Below the pieces are notes generated by a model. The model saw only the letters and a program-made list of their open reading frames with translations, was not told the origin of the DNA and searched no databases. The position numbers and the translations under genes are program-made. DNA of 64,000 nt from Bacteroidales bacterium (GTDB lineage Bacteria; Bacteroidota; Bacteroidia; Bacteroidales; UBA932), in assembly GCA_017549145.1 (NCBI GenBank), contig JAFYVM010000074.1, forward strand, positions 21,689-85,688, read 5' to 3'. Below, in pieces: positions 17,495 to 27,558 of the stretch (its first letter is position 1; each line of letters starts with the position of its first letter).

Positions 17495-18544
17495 TTAGAG
17501 GATAAGTAGCGCATCTCCATATGGACCGAATTTGTAATCCTCTTTGAGTGCAATGTTATATGCCTTCATTACGTTCTCATAACCACCAAATGCAGCTACT
17601 GACATGAGCATAGTAGAGCCAGGTCTGTGGAAGTTTGAAACGATTGCGTCAGGAATTGCAAAACGGTGAGGAGGGAAAATGAACTTGTTTGTCCATCCGT
17701 CGTATGCATTCACTTCGTCATTAGTGGTAACATAAGTCTCAAGTCCTCTGATAGTAGTGATACCTACTGCGAGTACTTTGTGTTTCTCTCTCTTTGTCTT
17801 GTTGATGAGATTTGCAGCCTCTTCTGTGATGATGAGTCTCTCAGAGTCCATCTTGTGCTTAGAGAGATCCTCTACATCTACTTCTCTAAAATGTCCAATA
17901 CCCATGTGAAGAGTGATGAACGCTTTGTTGATGTCCTTGAGAATCATTCTGTTGAAGAGCTCACGGCTGAAGTGAAGACCTGCTGCTGGAGCTGAGACTG
18001 CACCTTCATGCTTAGCGAAGATGGTCTGGAAATTCTCGGCATCCTCTGGAGTCACCTCCTTCTTTACCCAATCAGGAATCGGTGTCTGTCCGAGTCCGAA
18101 AAGTGTCTCTTTGAACTCCTCGTAGCTACCATCATAGAGGAAACGGAGGGTACGTCCTCTTGATGTAGTGTTATCAATAACCTCGGCCACAAGGCTGTCT
18201 CCTTCTCCGAAATAGAGCTTATTTCCTATTCTGATCTTTCTGGCAGGATCAACAACCACATCCCAAAGTCTCTGTTCGCGGTTGAGCTCTCTTAAAAGGA
18301 ATACCTCGATGTCGGCTCCAGTCTTCTCTTTGTTTCCGTAAAGTCTAGCTGGGAATACCTTTGTGTCATTGAGGACAAATGTGTCACCTTTACCGAAATA
18401 CTCAATGATATCCTTGAAAAGTTTGTGCTCAATCTCTCCAGTGCTCTTATGAAGAACCATGAGTTTGCACTCATCACGCCATCTCGGCGGTTCTGTTGCG
18501 ATTTTCTCTGACGGGAGATTGAATTGGAATTGTGAAAGTTTCAT
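17495..18544 (-). CDS. queA: S-adenosylmethionine:tRNA ribosyltransferase-isomerase
   Basis: A 349-residue enzyme of queuosine synthesis that moves the ribosyl part of SAM onto 7-aminomethyl-7-deazaguanine in tRNA, giving epoxyqueuosine. Family blocks seen: the N-terminal [30 protein letters not shown], the [14 protein letters not shown] block and [11 protein letters not shown]-like segment ([17 protein letters not shown]), and [19 protein letters not shown] near the C-terminus. Length fits. Cytosolic. It appears to be a single-gene unit with its own terminator; the other queuosine genes are not in the window. Confidence 0.96.
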   Translation of the reverse strand: MKLSQFQFNLPSEKIATEPPRWRDECKLMVLHKSTGEIEHKLFKDIIEYFGKGDTFVLNDTKVFPARLYGNKEKTGADIEVFLLRELNREQRLWDVVVDPARKIRIGNKLYFGEGDSLVAEVIDNTTSRGRTLRFLYDGSYEEFKETLFGLGQTPIPDWVKKEVTPEDAENFQTIFAKHEGAVSAPAAGLHFSRELFNRMILKDINKAFITLHMGIGHFREVDVEDLSKHKMDSERLIITEEAANLINKTKREKHKVLAVGITTIRGLETYVTTNDEVNAYDGWTNKFIFPPHRFAIPDAIVSNFHRPGSTMLMSVAAFGGYENVMKAYNIALKEDYKFGPYGDALLIL

Positions 18545-18620
18545 ATTTGTTTAAAAATTTATATGCGCATACAACCAATTATACGAAATTTTTTCAATTT
18601 TGTTTCACTTGGTGTAAAAA

Positions 18621-19232
18621 TTATATTTTTGCTTCCCTAAATACCTCTACTATAGAGGGGTAGGTGTTCTGCAAAAATGGTGGCAAACTTGATTTGGCTA
18701 CCCATGCTGCCTTTGAAATGTCTTCCTCTCTCTGAGGAGTCAGATCGATTGGTTTGTTGTCAAGCATTCTGTACCACCATGTGTGTTTCAAATGCCAGAT
18801 ACCATTTCTCTTATAGCAGTGGTCAGTTATGCATATGAGCTCTTGAAGGCTTAATTCTTCAATTCCTGTTTCCTCCTGGACCTCGCGTAGGGCAGTTACG
18901 CTTATTTCTTCGCCAGGGTCCTGGTGCCCTTTGGGAAGGTCCCAGAGTCCATTTCTGTTGATTAGAAGGAAGTCACCTCTGCGATTTTCAACAAGACCTC
19001 CACCTGCGTTGACTTCAAGGAATTCGGCGCAAACCTTGGCGTAGGTGTCTTCTATGTTGTTTGTTGGAATGAATATGCGCAGGAGAGTATCTGAAACCTC
19101 GAACATTTCTATCATCTCTGTCAGACCTCCATTATTTCCCATAGTGAATCTGATGGCATTGGGATCTGCTAATATCTGATCGTCTTCTGTGCAGATGATT
19201 ATGCTTCTGTTTTCGAGATATATTTTACGCAT
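18621..19232 (-). CDS. Nudix hydrolase
   Basis: A 203-residue protein with a complete Nudix box at about 102-124 (GHQDPGEEISVTALREVQEE, then TGI), which binds Mg and cleaves a nucleoside diphosphate linked to another group. About 80 residues precede the Nudix fold and look like a small extra domain; WDLPKGHQDPGEE is typical of diadenosine polyphosphate or general NDP-X hydrolases. The substrate cannot be read from sequence. It is divergent from pyrE, and its 3' end faces the queA start with 76 bp between. Confidence 0.9.
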   Translation of the reverse strand: MRKIYLENRSIIICTEDDQILADPNAIRFTMGNNGGLTEMIEMFEVSDTLLRIFIPTNNIEDTYAKVCAEFLEVNAGGGLVENRRGDFLLINRNGLWDLPKGHQDPGEEISVTALREVQEETGIEELSLQELICITDHCYKRNGIWHLKHTWWYRMLDNKPIDLTPQREEDISKAAWVAKSSLPPFLQNTYPSIVEVFREAKI

Positions 19233-19258
19233 TTCGATGAAATGTAATATGTTTTGGT

Positions 19259-19266
19259 TATATTTG
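19259..19266 (+). promoter_or_regulatory. -7 box of the pyrE operon
   Basis: TATATTTG is an exact TAnnTTTG match, 27 bp from the divergent Nudix start and about 74 bp ahead of the pyrE ATG. The -33 region has only TTTCG at 19232-19236. Confidence 0.6.
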
Positions 19267-19340
19267 CACGATATGTGCGTGCGAGAAATTTTATTCGCGT
19301 GGCAAATATAGACAGAAGTAACAATAAACTACAAATAATT

Positions 19341-19979
19341 ATGGAATCAGTAGAAAAAGCAGTTGCCAAATCATTGATGGATGTTAAGGCAGTTTTGTTG
19401 AGACCAGACGCTCCTTTTACTTGGGCTTCAGGTTGGAAATCTCCAATATATTGTGATAACAGAAAGCTCCTTTCTTACCCTGAAATCAGAGAGAATATCT
19501 GCCGTTGGATGGCTGATATCATTAAGGAAAGATATGCTGATGTTGAGGTGATCGCCGGTGTAGCTACAGGAGCTATCGCTCATGGATACCTTGTTGCTCA
19601 TATCCTGGGAAAACCATTCTGCTATGTCAGACCAAAACCGAAGGATCATGGTACAGGCTCACAGATCGAGGGACTTCTTGAGTCAGGTGCTAAGGTTGTT
19701 ATTGTAGAGGATCTTATTTCAACAGGAATGAGCAGCCTTGCTGCCAAGGATGCCCTTGTCAATGCTGGTGCAGATGTAATGGGTATGGTGGCAATCTTCT
19801 CGTATAATTTCCCTAAGGCTCGCAAGGCTTTCGAGGATGCAAATGTGGAGTTGACAACATTGTCTAATTACGATACACTTATCGAAGTGGCTGCAGAGAC
19901 TGGCTACGTCAAGGATTCAGAAATCGAGGTGTTGAAGGAATGGAGATTCTCTCCATCAACTTGGGGACAGGATAAATAA
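19341..19979 (+). CDS. pyrE: Orotate phosphoribosyltransferase
   Basis: A 212-residue enzyme that joins orotate to PRPP to give OMP in pyrimidine synthesis. The PRPP-binding signature VVIVEDLISTGMSS is at about 119-132, and FTWASGWKSPIYCDNR (27-41) is the conserved N-terminal substrate region. The frame extends 29 codons upstream to 19254, but that part would contain the promoter box at 19259-19266, and the conserved sequence starts at MESVEKAVAKSL, so I use the ATG at 19341. It heads five closely spaced genes (gaps of 1 and 5 bp and two 4-bp overlaps). Confidence 0.95.
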   Translation: MESVEKAVAKSLMDVKAVLLRPDAPFTWASGWKSPIYCDNRKLLSYPEIRENICRWMADIIKERYADVEVIAGVATGAIAHGYLVAHILGKPFCYVRPKPKDHGTGSQIEGLLESGAKVVIVEDLISTGMSSLAAKDALVNAGADVMGMVAIFSYNFPKARKAFEDANVELTTLSNYDTLIEVAAETGYVKDSEIEVLKEWRFSPSTWGQDK

Positions 19980-19980
19980 T

Positions 19981-20427
19981 ATGGCAGTTGAGATTAAAAG
20001 TAAGAGAGCTGTAGTGTCGAAGGCTCCGTACGAACTATACATGCTGTTCGTGGATATGAGAAACTTCGTTCATATGCTCCCGGAAGATAAGAAACAGGGG
20101 GTAGAGGCGGATTACGATTCAATTCATGCCACTGTTCAGGGCTTCAATATCGGTGTCAAGGTTTGCGATAGAGTACCATATTCTAAGATTGTATATCAGG
20201 ATGATGGAGCTCCGTTCAATTTTAATATGACATTGCATTTTGATCCGGCTTCAGATCCATATAAGACTGATTTTCAGATTTGCCTTGATGCGGATTTGAA
20301 CTTTATGATGAAGACCTTGCTAGGATCTAAGCTTCAGGAAGGACTGGACAAGATTGTTGATGGTCTTGTGGCTATGTCTGAGGGCAGAATGCCGGAGGGA
20401 GTGGATCCGTCGATGTTCCAGAAATGA
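19981..20427 (+). CDS. SRPBCC (START-like) family protein
   Basis: A 148-residue protein with the alpha/beta pattern of the SRPBCC ligand-binding fold: VVSKAPYELYMLFVDMRNF at the start, alternating strands in the middle (SIHATVQGFNIGVKV, KIVYQDDGAPFNFNMTLHF) and a long C-terminal helix (about 108-135). Proteins like this in Bacteroidales lie with pyrE but their ligand is unknown. One base separates it from pyrE, and its stop overlaps the next start by 4 bp, so the three genes are coupled. Function is unassigned. Confidence 0.78.
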   Translation: MAVEIKSKRAVVSKAPYELYMLFVDMRNFVHMLPEDKKQGVEADYDSIHATVQGFNIGVKVCDRVPYSKIVYQDDGAPFNFNMTLHFDPASDPYKTDFQICLDADLNFMMKTLLGSKLQEGLDKIVDGLVAMSEGRMPEGVDPSMFQK

Positions 20428-21791
20428 TAAAGGATACATTCAGAGTATATCTAGAGGAGGCGATAGGACGCGATAATGCGCTTGTCGCTTTTTCTGCGTT
20501 TGAGCAGCCTGCTTCAGTTGCAGTAAGGCAGAATCCGTTTAAGAAATGTCATCCATTTGATGGAGACCCCGTGCTGTGGAGTAAGTGGGGGCTGATTTTA
20601 GGGGAGAGACCGATATTTACGCTGGATCCGCACTTCCATGCAGGTGCATATTATGTGCAGGATTCATCTTCGATGTTCGTGGGTGAGGTCTTTCGTCAGT
20701 GTTTAGACAATATAAAGCTTCCGCAGGGACGTTCGCTACGAGTTCTTGATTTGTGTGCAGCTCCTGGTGGAAAGACAACAGATCTTGCCGCATCTCTCAG
20801 GGAAAAGTATGGCGATGATTTTCTCTTAGTTGCAAATGAGGTCATGAAGCAGCGCGCAGGAGTACTTGCTTCAAATGTTGCTTTGTGGGGTGACCCAAAT
20901 GTTGTTGTGACTTCAGATGACCCTTCGGCATTTGCATCGTTAGAGGGATTCTTTGATGTGATAGTCGCAGATGTGCCTTGCTCAGGTGAAGGAATGTTCC
21001 GAAAAGATGAGTCTGCCCAGGATCAATGGTCAGAAAATAATGTGGCCCTGTGTGAAGGCAGACAGCGAAGGATTATTGCTGATATGTGGCCATCATTGGC
21101 ACATGGAGGAGTGCTCGTGTATTCAACATGTACTTTCAATAGATTGGAAAATGATGGAAATGTACAGTGGATTGCTGATGAGCTTGGAGCTGAAGTGCTT
21201 TGTGAAAATGACGTGTTTGGATATGAGGGTGTTATAAAGACTGGTTTAGGATATAGTCTGGTACCTGGTTTTGTTAAAGGTGAGGGACAGTATTGTTCTG
21301 CTGTACGAAAGGTTGGAGATACTTCTACAGATAGGGATCTGAAGCCTGTCCGTTCAAAAGCAAAACCGATTGCGCTTCCTGAAAAGCTGAAGGATTGCTT
21401 TATGGTTGAGATGGTCTTGAAGCAAAGAGGTGAGACAGTTATAGCAGTTCCGGCAAATATAAATGATGAGGTGGAATTTTTAAGTGCTCGTCTGCATGTG
21501 CTTGCTTCAGGATGTGCTGTGGGTGTCGTGAAAGGCAAGGATCTAGTTCCCGATGCAGATATGGCTTTGTCGATAGTACTTAAGGATGATGCCTATCCGG
21601 CTGCAGAGGTGGACAGACAGACTGCTTTGGCTTTCCTGCATCGCGATGCCATAGTTCTAAGTGATGCGCCTAGGGGTTTTGTCCTGATTAAATATGATGG
21701 CGTACCTCTTGGGTTTGTGAAGAATCTCGGTAACAGATGTAATAATCTTCATCCACAGGGTAGACGAATAAGAATGGATATAAAGGAATAA
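20424..21791 (+). CDS. RsmF/RsmB-type rRNA cytosine-C5 methyltransferase
   Basis: A 455-residue SAM-dependent RNA methyltransferase of the NOL1/NOP2/Sun family. SAM motif I is LDLCAAPGGKTTDLAA (about 107-122). The two family Cys residues are in motif IV (ADVPCSGEGMFRKDE, near 180-194) and motif VI (VYSTCTFNRLEND, near 231-243). A C-terminal region of about 170 residues resembles the RsmF-like RNA-binding tail. It most likely methylates a cytosine of 16S rRNA. It starts within the SRPBCC gene (ATGA overlap) and is followed 5 bp later by a TPR gene. Confidence 0.92.
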   Translation: MIKDTFRVYLEEAIGRDNALVAFSAFEQPASVAVRQNPFKKCHPFDGDPVLWSKWGLILGERPIFTLDPHFHAGAYYVQDSSSMFVGEVFRQCLDNIKLPQGRSLRVLDLCAAPGGKTTDLAASLREKYGDDFLLVANEVMKQRAGVLASNVALWGDPNVVVTSDDPSAFASLEGFFDVIVADVPCSGEGMFRKDESAQDQWSENNVALCEGRQRRIIADMWPSLAHGGVLVYSTCTFNRLENDGNVQWIADELGAEVLCENDVFGYEGVIKTGLGYSLVPGFVKGEGQYCSAVRKVGDTSTDRDLKPVRSKAKPIALPEKLKDCFMVEMVLKQRGETVIAVPANINDEVEFLSARLHVLASGCAVGVVKGKDLVPDADMALSIVLKDDAYPAAEVDRQTALAFLHRDAIVLSDAPRGFVLIKYDGVPLGFVKNLGNRCNNLHPQGRRIRMDIKE

Positions 21792-21796
21792 CAGAT

Positions 21797-22714
21797 ATGA
21801 AAAGAATACTTATAGCTTTAGTTTTAATACTTGGTTCTATCGCTTCTTATGCTCAGACTTCTGAGATGTATGAGCGTAGGTATAATCTTATTACTCAGCA
21901 GCTCGGACCAGCTGGTTTGGGAGTAGAGACTATTCTGAATGCATGGGAGAAGACAGATTCTACCAATCTTAATATGCTTTTAGGCCGATTCAGATATTTT
22001 CTTGCCAAGGGACAGTCAACAGAGGTAGTAAAGAAGTACGAGAAGAAGTATCTTGGTATGGAACCTCTGTTAAAACTTAAGGATTCATTGGATAGAGATG
22101 TCTATTATTACCAGGAGACATCTTATGATGATGAATTGTTCGGCAAGTCGATGGAGCATATGGATAAAGCAATTTCGTTGTATCCGGATCGATTGGATTT
22201 AAGAGTGCTCAAGGCAAATGTCTATATGGCTTACGAAAAAGGTAGCCCGGAGCTCACCGCGGCATACTTGAAGGCCTTGGCTGATGAGGCCGCTGCCCGT
22301 AAAACGGATTGGGACTTTGAAGGCGAGATGAAGGATAAGGAGTTTTTCAAGGAGGCAATGCAGGAGTATTGCTATAGCCTCTTTGTATTGGCAACTCCAG
22401 CTGCTCGTAATGCATTTATGGAGCTTTCACAGCATCTTTACAAATTGTTTCCAGATAAGGTGGACTACCTTAATAATATTGGATCGTATTATCTGGTTAC
22501 AGAAAATTATAAATCTGCATTGAAGATTTATTCGAAGGTACTTAAAAAGTATCCGAATGACCTTACTGCAATTCAGAATTGCGTGTTGGCATCTCGTATG
22601 ATGAGGGATACAAAACTTGAGGTGAAGTATCTCCAGATGATGGTCAAGTATGCTCCGGAAAAGGATGCCTTGGTAGCAAAGGCGCGTATTGAAGCATTGA
22701 GCAAAAAGAAATGA
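21797..22714 (+). CDS. Secreted tetratricopeptide-repeat protein
   Basis: A 305-residue protein with a signal peptide (MKRILIALVLILGSIASYAQ) and helical repeats. TPR-like pairs are clearest near 135-165 (AYLKALADEAAARKTDW) and at the C-terminus (about 215-300, DKVDYLNNIGSYYLVTENYK and LKIYSKVLKKYPNDL). It is probably periplasmic and a scaffold; partner unknown. The last 4 bp overlap the permease gene, so both may act together in the envelope. Confidence 0.82.
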   Translation: MKRILIALVLILGSIASYAQTSEMYERRYNLITQQLGPAGLGVETILNAWEKTDSTNLNMLLGRFRYFLAKGQSTEVVKKYEKKYLGMEPLLKLKDSLDRDVYYYQETSYDDELFGKSMEHMDKAISLYPDRLDLRVLKANVYMAYEKGSPELTAAYLKALADEAAARKTDWDFEGEMKDKEFFKEAMQEYCYSLFVLATPAARNAFMELSQHLYKLFPDKVDYLNNIGSYYLVTENYKSALKIYSKVLKKYPNDLTAIQNCVLASRMMRDTKLEVKYLQMMVKYAPEKDALVAKARIEALSKKK

Positions 22715-23874
22715 CGCACACATTCTTCATAGCATCACGCTTGAGATATAAGAGACGTATTGTCACTATCTCGATTGCTATAAGCTACATCATAATGATT
22801 GTGGCTGTGGCAGTGTCTTCTGGCTTCAGGTCAGAGGTGCGTGACGCTTTGTCGCAAATGGGTGGTGATATTCAGCTATGTCCTTCGAATCTTAATTTTC
22901 TTGATGAGGCACAGCCAGTCAATTCTAATCCTAGCTATCTTTCCCAATTGCGTGAGTTGAAGCAAGTCGAGTCGGTACATCCTGCTGTATATAGAGCAGG
23001 TATTATGAAGGTGGGAGAGAATATTCATGGTGTACTTATAAAAGGTGTTCAGACTGATGATACGACTGCGTTGACGGTTTCAATCCCTCGTCGCCTGGCA
23101 AAGGTTTCAGGATTGAGTGAGGGAGATAAGGTGCTGACATATTTTGTCGGGGAAAAGGTTAAGGCTCGTAATTTTAGGGTGACATCAATATATGATCCGG
23201 TAGTGGAAACGGATGACAACTTGATTGTATATGCTGATATTGCTGATTTACGCAGACTGAACGGATGGGGAGATGATGATGCGTCGATGCTTGAGGTAAA
23301 TCTGAAACCTCAGTATAGAGATAAGCAGCAGATTGAAGCCACTACGCAGGAAGTCGGTTTTATAGCTTATGCTGGTGCTGATGAGGATGATACGAATGTT
23401 TTTGCATCATCAGTATCATCACGTTATCCTCAGCTGTTTGATTGGTTGGATCTTCTTGACTTTAATGTCTTGTTTGTGCTGGTGCTGATGATGATTGTTG
23501 CGGGATTCAACATGATTTCCGGCCTGTTGATAACATTGTTCGAAAACATATCTACTATAGGTGTTTTCAAGGCTATGGGAATGACTGATAAGGCAATTTC
23601 AAAGATTTTCTTGAGTAGTTCCGCTACTTTGGTCTTAAAGGGAATGGCGATTGGAAATGCTGTGGCCCTTCTCTTCTGTTTCATTCAGGGCACTTTCCAC
23701 TTATTGAAGCTGAATCCGACAAATTATTTTGTCTCTTTTGTGCCAGTCAATCTGAACCTGCTTTCTGTGTTGACTGTGGATTGTATATCCTTTGTGATTA
23801 TAATGCTTTTGCTTCTGATACCTTGTGCCTTTATCTCGAAGGTTGATCCAGCTGATACTGTTAGAGTGCGATAG
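22711..23874 (+). CDS. FtsX-like ABC transporter permease (LolC/E-type)
   Basis: A 387-residue membrane protein with the MacB/LolC/FtsX layout: a membrane helix near the N-terminus (about 20-40, TISIAISYIIMIVAVAVSSGF), a large periplasmic domain (about 45-240), and three C-terminal helices (about 255-285, 300-335, 345-375). FKAMGMTDKAISKIFL is the cytoplasmic loop that contacts an ATPase. LolC/E-type permeases export lipoproteins to the outer membrane. No ATPase gene is adjacent, so its partner is encoded elsewhere. The start overlaps the TPR gene by 4 bp. Its stop is only 3 bp from the convergent lytic transglycosylase. Confidence 0.88.
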   Translation: MTHTFFIASRLRYKRRIVTISIAISYIIMIVAVAVSSGFRSEVRDALSQMGGDIQLCPSNLNFLDEAQPVNSNPSYLSQLRELKQVESVHPAVYRAGIMKVGENIHGVLIKGVQTDDTTALTVSIPRRLAKVSGLSEGDKVLTYFVGEKVKARNFRVTSIYDPVVETDDNLIVYADIADLRRLNGWGDDDASMLEVNLKPQYRDKQQIEATTQEVGFIAYAGADEDDTNVFASSVSSRYPQLFDWLDLLDFNVLFVLVLMMIVAGFNMISGLLITLFENISTIGVFKAMGMTDKAISKIFLSSSATLVLKGMAIGNAVALLFCFIQGTFHLLKLNPTNYFVSFVPVNLNLLSVLTVDCISFVIIMLLLLIPCAFISKVDPADTVRVR

Positions 23875-23877
23875 AGC

Positions 23878-24951
23878 TTATTTTGTCGGATGGATGGCAC
23901 AGATGGCATTATAGAGTGCCATTACGTTATCGACATATTTGATCGTCTCATTACCTTGGAATTTACCAAGCTTTACGGATTCTTCTTCGAGTATGGAATC
24001 CTCTCTCATCAGGGGAATTACTTCTACCACTGCATTCCAGTTATTGTGGTCCTTTCCCTTTGCTTTAGCCAGATTGCGGCAGTCATGAATTCGTGCCTCT
24101 CCTGCATTGTATGAGGCAAGGGTGAATTTTATGCATTCATCTCCTGAGAGGCCTTCTGATCTCCAATTACCCTGTAATTTACCTAGCATTCTAGTGCCGG
24201 CAGCAATGTTTTGTTGAGGGTCAATCAAATCTTGAATACCATATTTCCTTGCCACAACCGGCATTATCTGCATAAGTCCCTTTGCACCTCGATGGGATTC
24301 TGCTTTAATCGAGAAGCGTGACTCCTGGTATAATACAGCTGCTAGTATTCTCCAATCCCATCCCAGTACAGCGGCATATTCTTTTATCAGTTCATCATAA
24401 GGGCTTACCCGGTTTCTTATTGCTCCTTTTTCCGCAAGCCTGAATGGATTGAATGAACCTCTGAATCGTTCTCTACGTTCGATATTCTCCTTTGAGTGGG
24501 TAATGTGCCTAAGCCAGTTATTCAGACTATTTACCTTCTCCCTAGAGGGGTCATCACCTACTGCCCAGACATATAGATCGTCTAACACGTTGCTGACACT
24601 GATAGAATCTGTTTCCTGAATTTCGTCTTTACGTGCAATGTATATATCTATCTTGCCCTCGTTGAGTGAATCAAGGTAATGCTCGTTTTCGCGTACGAGT
24701 ATTGTCGCTGTGCAGTGGTTGTCTTTTGTGAATCTTTGAAGTAGGGCATAGTTGTAACCGGTCTCCAAGCCTTGTTTGCTTGTGATTTCGTTACTAAGAT
24801 AGATTGCACAGGTCAAATGTTTGCCAGCAAACGGATTTTGAGAACTTGAGTTGGTTATTCGTGTTCTTTCACTCTTAGGGACAATCATAAGCAGCATCAT
24901 AATCAGGATGATGTTTCGTGTCCATTTGAGTATGTGATGACGAATATCCAT
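23878..24951 (-). CDS. Membrane-bound lytic transglycosylase, MltF-like
   Basis: A 357-residue protein with an N-terminal hydrophobic segment (about 12-25), then a small periplasmic solute-binding-like region (about 45-140, TCAIYLSNEI and the ARKDEI part), and a GH23/SLT domain (about 180-330) with AAVLYQESRFSIKAESHRG and GAKGLMQIMP. The Glu in LYQESRF is the expected catalytic acid; it cleaves peptidoglycan to anhydro-muropeptides. This domain order is that of MltF. The gene starts 5 bp after the putative porin stop, so both are probably in one transcript. Confidence 0.9.
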   Translation of the reverse strand: MDIRHHILKWTRNIILIMMLLMIVPKSERTRITNSSSQNPFAGKHLTCAIYLSNEITSKQGLETGYNYALLQRFTKDNHCTATILVRENEHYLDSLNEGKIDIYIARKDEIQETDSISVSNVLDDLYVWAVGDDPSREKVNSLNNWLRHITHSKENIERRERFRGSFNPFRLAEKGAIRNRVSPYDELIKEYAAVLGWDWRILAAVLYQESRFSIKAESHRGAKGLMQIMPVVARKYGIQDLIDPQQNIAAGTRMLGKLQGNWRSEGLSGDECIKFTLASYNAGEARIHDCRNLAKAKGKDHNNWNAVVEVIPLMREDSILEEESVKLGKFQGNETIKYVDNVMALYNAICAIHPTK

Positions 24952-24956
24952 TTCTG

Positions 24957-27548
24957 TTATCTTGCAGTGAGGCCTCCAGGTAGATTTAATCCACCACCGC
25001 CTCCTTTTGAACCTGAGCTATTTGAGGAATTTCCTCTGCCCGGCTGGATATAGAACGGCCAATGTATTCCGAACTTGAATGCTCGTTGTGGTGCAATATA
25101 TCCTGCTGCTGAGAAGTAGTCAACAGACTTGTTTGGCCATCCCATATTGAGGTTGACAGCTTTCAAGAAAATACATGCTCTCTTCCACTGAATATTAACG
25201 AATACGTCGATGTAAGGACAGTTTCCGTATTGCTCAATATCTTGGTTATGGAAGACTCCAAGCACAGGATTATACGCAGGGGCGTACCATTTTGTCGTAT
25301 ACCTTCCGTTAGCTCCAATCTGCATCTGCATGACTTTCTTGACCACATCGAACTGGAAGTAATATCTCAAGTTAAGCGCCAGCATTGGTAGAGGTACCAC
25401 GCTCTGGTTAGATGAGAGCTGGAAAAGTACATCGTGGTCCAGATGGAATTTCCAAACAGTGAAATTCTTTTTCAGGCTAGCAGTCATGACGCTCATAGGA
25501 TTAGTGTTCTGCTGCACGATTCCCTGATTGTCATAGTAGATATTGTTGCTTAGAAGTCCATATCCGAATGACGCATAGAGATCCCATCTTGGAATATCTA
25601 AGAATGCTTCGACTTTAGTAGTTGAAATCTTTCCGAAGTCGTTGTCCCACTTGAAGTGATTTGTGTACAGATGCTGCTCGTAATAATCTGGCTCCTTGAG
25701 GTTGGTTTCAAAGTGACCTCTAAGGGTGAGCGGGCTTTGCTTATCTTTTCTGAAAGGATAGAAGTTGACAGCTACGTCAGCATTGATTCCGAAGTCGTTC
25801 AGTTCATATCCTAAGAATGTGTACTGTCCGTCAGCATTCCAGTTGAGATACTTTTTGTACTGTCCTTTAGCTCCTGCATAAAGGTACATTGAGTTCAAAA
25901 GGACATTGTTTCTTCCCTGAATATAATCTGCTGGCTGGAAGCTATAGTAATTACATAATTTATCACCTACTCCCACATCCAGCTTAGATACGATTCCGTC
26001 AGATTTCCATGGCTGGAGGCGTAGGAAGACTTTGTTCTCAAACTTCATTACCCTGAGTGAGTCTGCACTCTTAGTCGGGTTGATATAGAAGCGGTCTCCG
26101 TAGAATTCTCTTCCGTATTTATCAGATGTGCCGATGTCGTCCTTGTACATCTTTCTATATACAGAGTACTCGGTGCTGTGTCCGATAAATGCTGAAGTGA
26201 TGTCTGTGTCCATACTTAGTGTGTCCACAGCGGTGCTATCCTTCTTTGCTCTCAGTTTATTGATGAATGAGAACGGAATTCTGTAGGTCTGGTCGAGATA
26301 TAGCGTATTCTTTTTAAGTGAATTGCTTGCATCACGAAGATTAACCTCGATTTCTCGAGCATCAACCGTTGTGTCTCTGATCCAGAAATTATCGACGATT
26401 CCACCGTTTTCACTTCTTTCAACCTTGTTGTAAATGTAACCGGCATGCATGAGATAACGTTTTCCCATGTAGTTGGTTGCCATAACTACATTTCTGTTGT
26501 TGGTGTCCTCCCTCTTGAGCATACCATTTCCACCGAATCTTTGGAAGCCGAGAGTGATGTTGAGTGCCGGCGTGATATTCTGTGTAGTAAGTACCTTGAT
26601 GTTGGACTCTTCCTTGTCTTGTGTTGAGAAGAGTGTTCCCCAATATGCAAGTTCTGTATATGGGGTCTTAGTGTTGTAATTCAGCAGATTTTCTGCTGTG
26701 AAGCTATATCTCTGAAGACCAGTATAGAATATAGCGTTATCGAGATTCTCTCTCTTGAAGTAGTTGAATGACTGCTCTGGTGAACCTGATACACCTAGCC
26801 ATGTCGTGTTAACATCTTCTTTGAAGAAAGGATAGTCGTAGAAATGATAGTTGTAGGTTGTGTCGAACTTCTGGATGTTTACATCGTGGAATTTTCTGTC
26901 ATGCTTCCAAGTGATGATTCTTTTGTAGTGCATTGAATCTGGCACTGCAAAAGTTTCCAGGATACGAGGTGTGGCAGAAATGATGCTGTCCTTGACTGCT
27001 CTAAGGCTGTCCTTGACTTCCATCTTTCTGTTCATCTCGGCGATTTTAGCCGGGAGTTCCTGCTCGTAATCGTATTTTTTTCTTTCTTTTCTGGTAAGAG
27101 AATTATACCATGCATTGAACTTTGCGACAGCAACCTCAGTTGAATCCTTAATGTAAAGGGAGTCAAGCTTCATAAGCTCAAGAGTATCTCCAATCTGCAT
27201 CAGCGAGTCTCTGATCTGCTTTCTTGTAGTCGAGTCTTTGACTGCAATGTAGTACTTGAAGAAGAATGGATCCTTGAATTCCAATGAGTCTGGAATACGG
27301 ATTGTGTCGCGTGCAGCGATTGTATCTTGAACAGCAGTGTCAGCTACAGCTAATGTGTCTGGCGTTGCGGATGAAGAATCTACAACAGCGACCTCAGCAG
27401 AAGAAGTGTCATCTATTCTGCTGAGAATGATAGAGTCCCTAAGCCCCGGGATGCTCAATGCTCTGCTGGCATCAATGCCAAAAGACTGGACTGCTGCCAA
27501 TCCTATAAGCAGGGTGGGGAACCATATTTTTGCTAAAAAATTCTTCAT
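24957..27548 (-). CDS. Putative outer-membrane porin (Bacteroidota putative porin family)
   Basis: An 863-residue protein with a signal peptide (MKNFLAKIWFPTLLIGLAAVQSFG), a periplasmic coiled or Thr/Asp-rich part up to about 200 (many repeats of D-T/S-x), and then a long series of alternating beta strands typical of an outer-membrane barrel, ending in a Ser/Gly-rich tail (NSSNSSGSKGGGGGLNLPGG). This corresponds to the putative-porin (Porin_10-like) family of Bacteroidota, whose transported substrate is not known. The Gly/Ser-rich end instead of a terminal aromatic residue is unusual for a porin, although the family often shows it. The -7 box at 27559-27566 drives it. Confidence 0.8.
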   Translation of the reverse strand: MKNFLAKIWFPTLLIGLAAVQSFGIDASRALSIPGLRDSIILSRIDDTSSAEVAVVDSSSATPDTLAVADTAVQDTIAARDTIRIPDSLEFKDPFFFKYYIAVKDSTTRKQIRDSLMQIGDTLELMKLDSLYIKDSTEVAVAKFNAWYNSLTRKERKKYDYEQELPAKIAEMNRKMEVKDSLRAVKDSIISATPRILETFAVPDSMHYKRIITWKHDRKFHDVNIQKFDTTYNYHFYDYPFFKEDVNTTWLGVSGSPEQSFNYFKRENLDNAIFYTGLQRYSFTAENLLNYNTKTPYTELAYWGTLFSTQDKEESNIKVLTTQNITPALNITLGFQRFGGNGMLKREDTNNRNVVMATNYMGKRYLMHAGYIYNKVERSENGGIVDNFWIRDTTVDAREIEVNLRDASNSLKKNTLYLDQTYRIPFSFINKLRAKKDSTAVDTLSMDTDITSAFIGHSTEYSVYRKMYKDDIGTSDKYGREFYGDRFYINPTKSADSLRVMKFENKVFLRLQPWKSDGIVSKLDVGVGDKLCNYYSFQPADYIQGRNNVLLNSMYLYAGAKGQYKKYLNWNADGQYTFLGYELNDFGINADVAVNFYPFRKDKQSPLTLRGHFETNLKEPDYYEQHLYTNHFKWDNDFGKISTTKVEAFLDIPRWDLYASFGYGLLSNNIYYDNQGIVQQNTNPMSVMTASLKKNFTVWKFHLDHDVLFQLSSNQSVVPLPMLALNLRYYFQFDVVKKVMQMQIGANGRYTTKWYAPAYNPVLGVFHNQDIEQYGNCPYIDVFVNIQWKRACIFLKAVNLNMGWPNKSVDYFSAAGYIAPQRAFKFGIHWPFYIQPGRGNSSNSSGSKGGGGGLNLPGGLTAR

Positions 27549-27558
27549 AACGAAACGG

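Noticed and set aside
19254-19979. Longer pyrE start at 19254
   Set aside because: It would contain the TATATTTG box at 19259-19266, and the conserved protein begins at 19341.
21023-21538. 171-codon open frame opposite the RsmF-like gene
   Set aside because: Antisense to well conserved methyltransferase motifs; no start context or family pattern.
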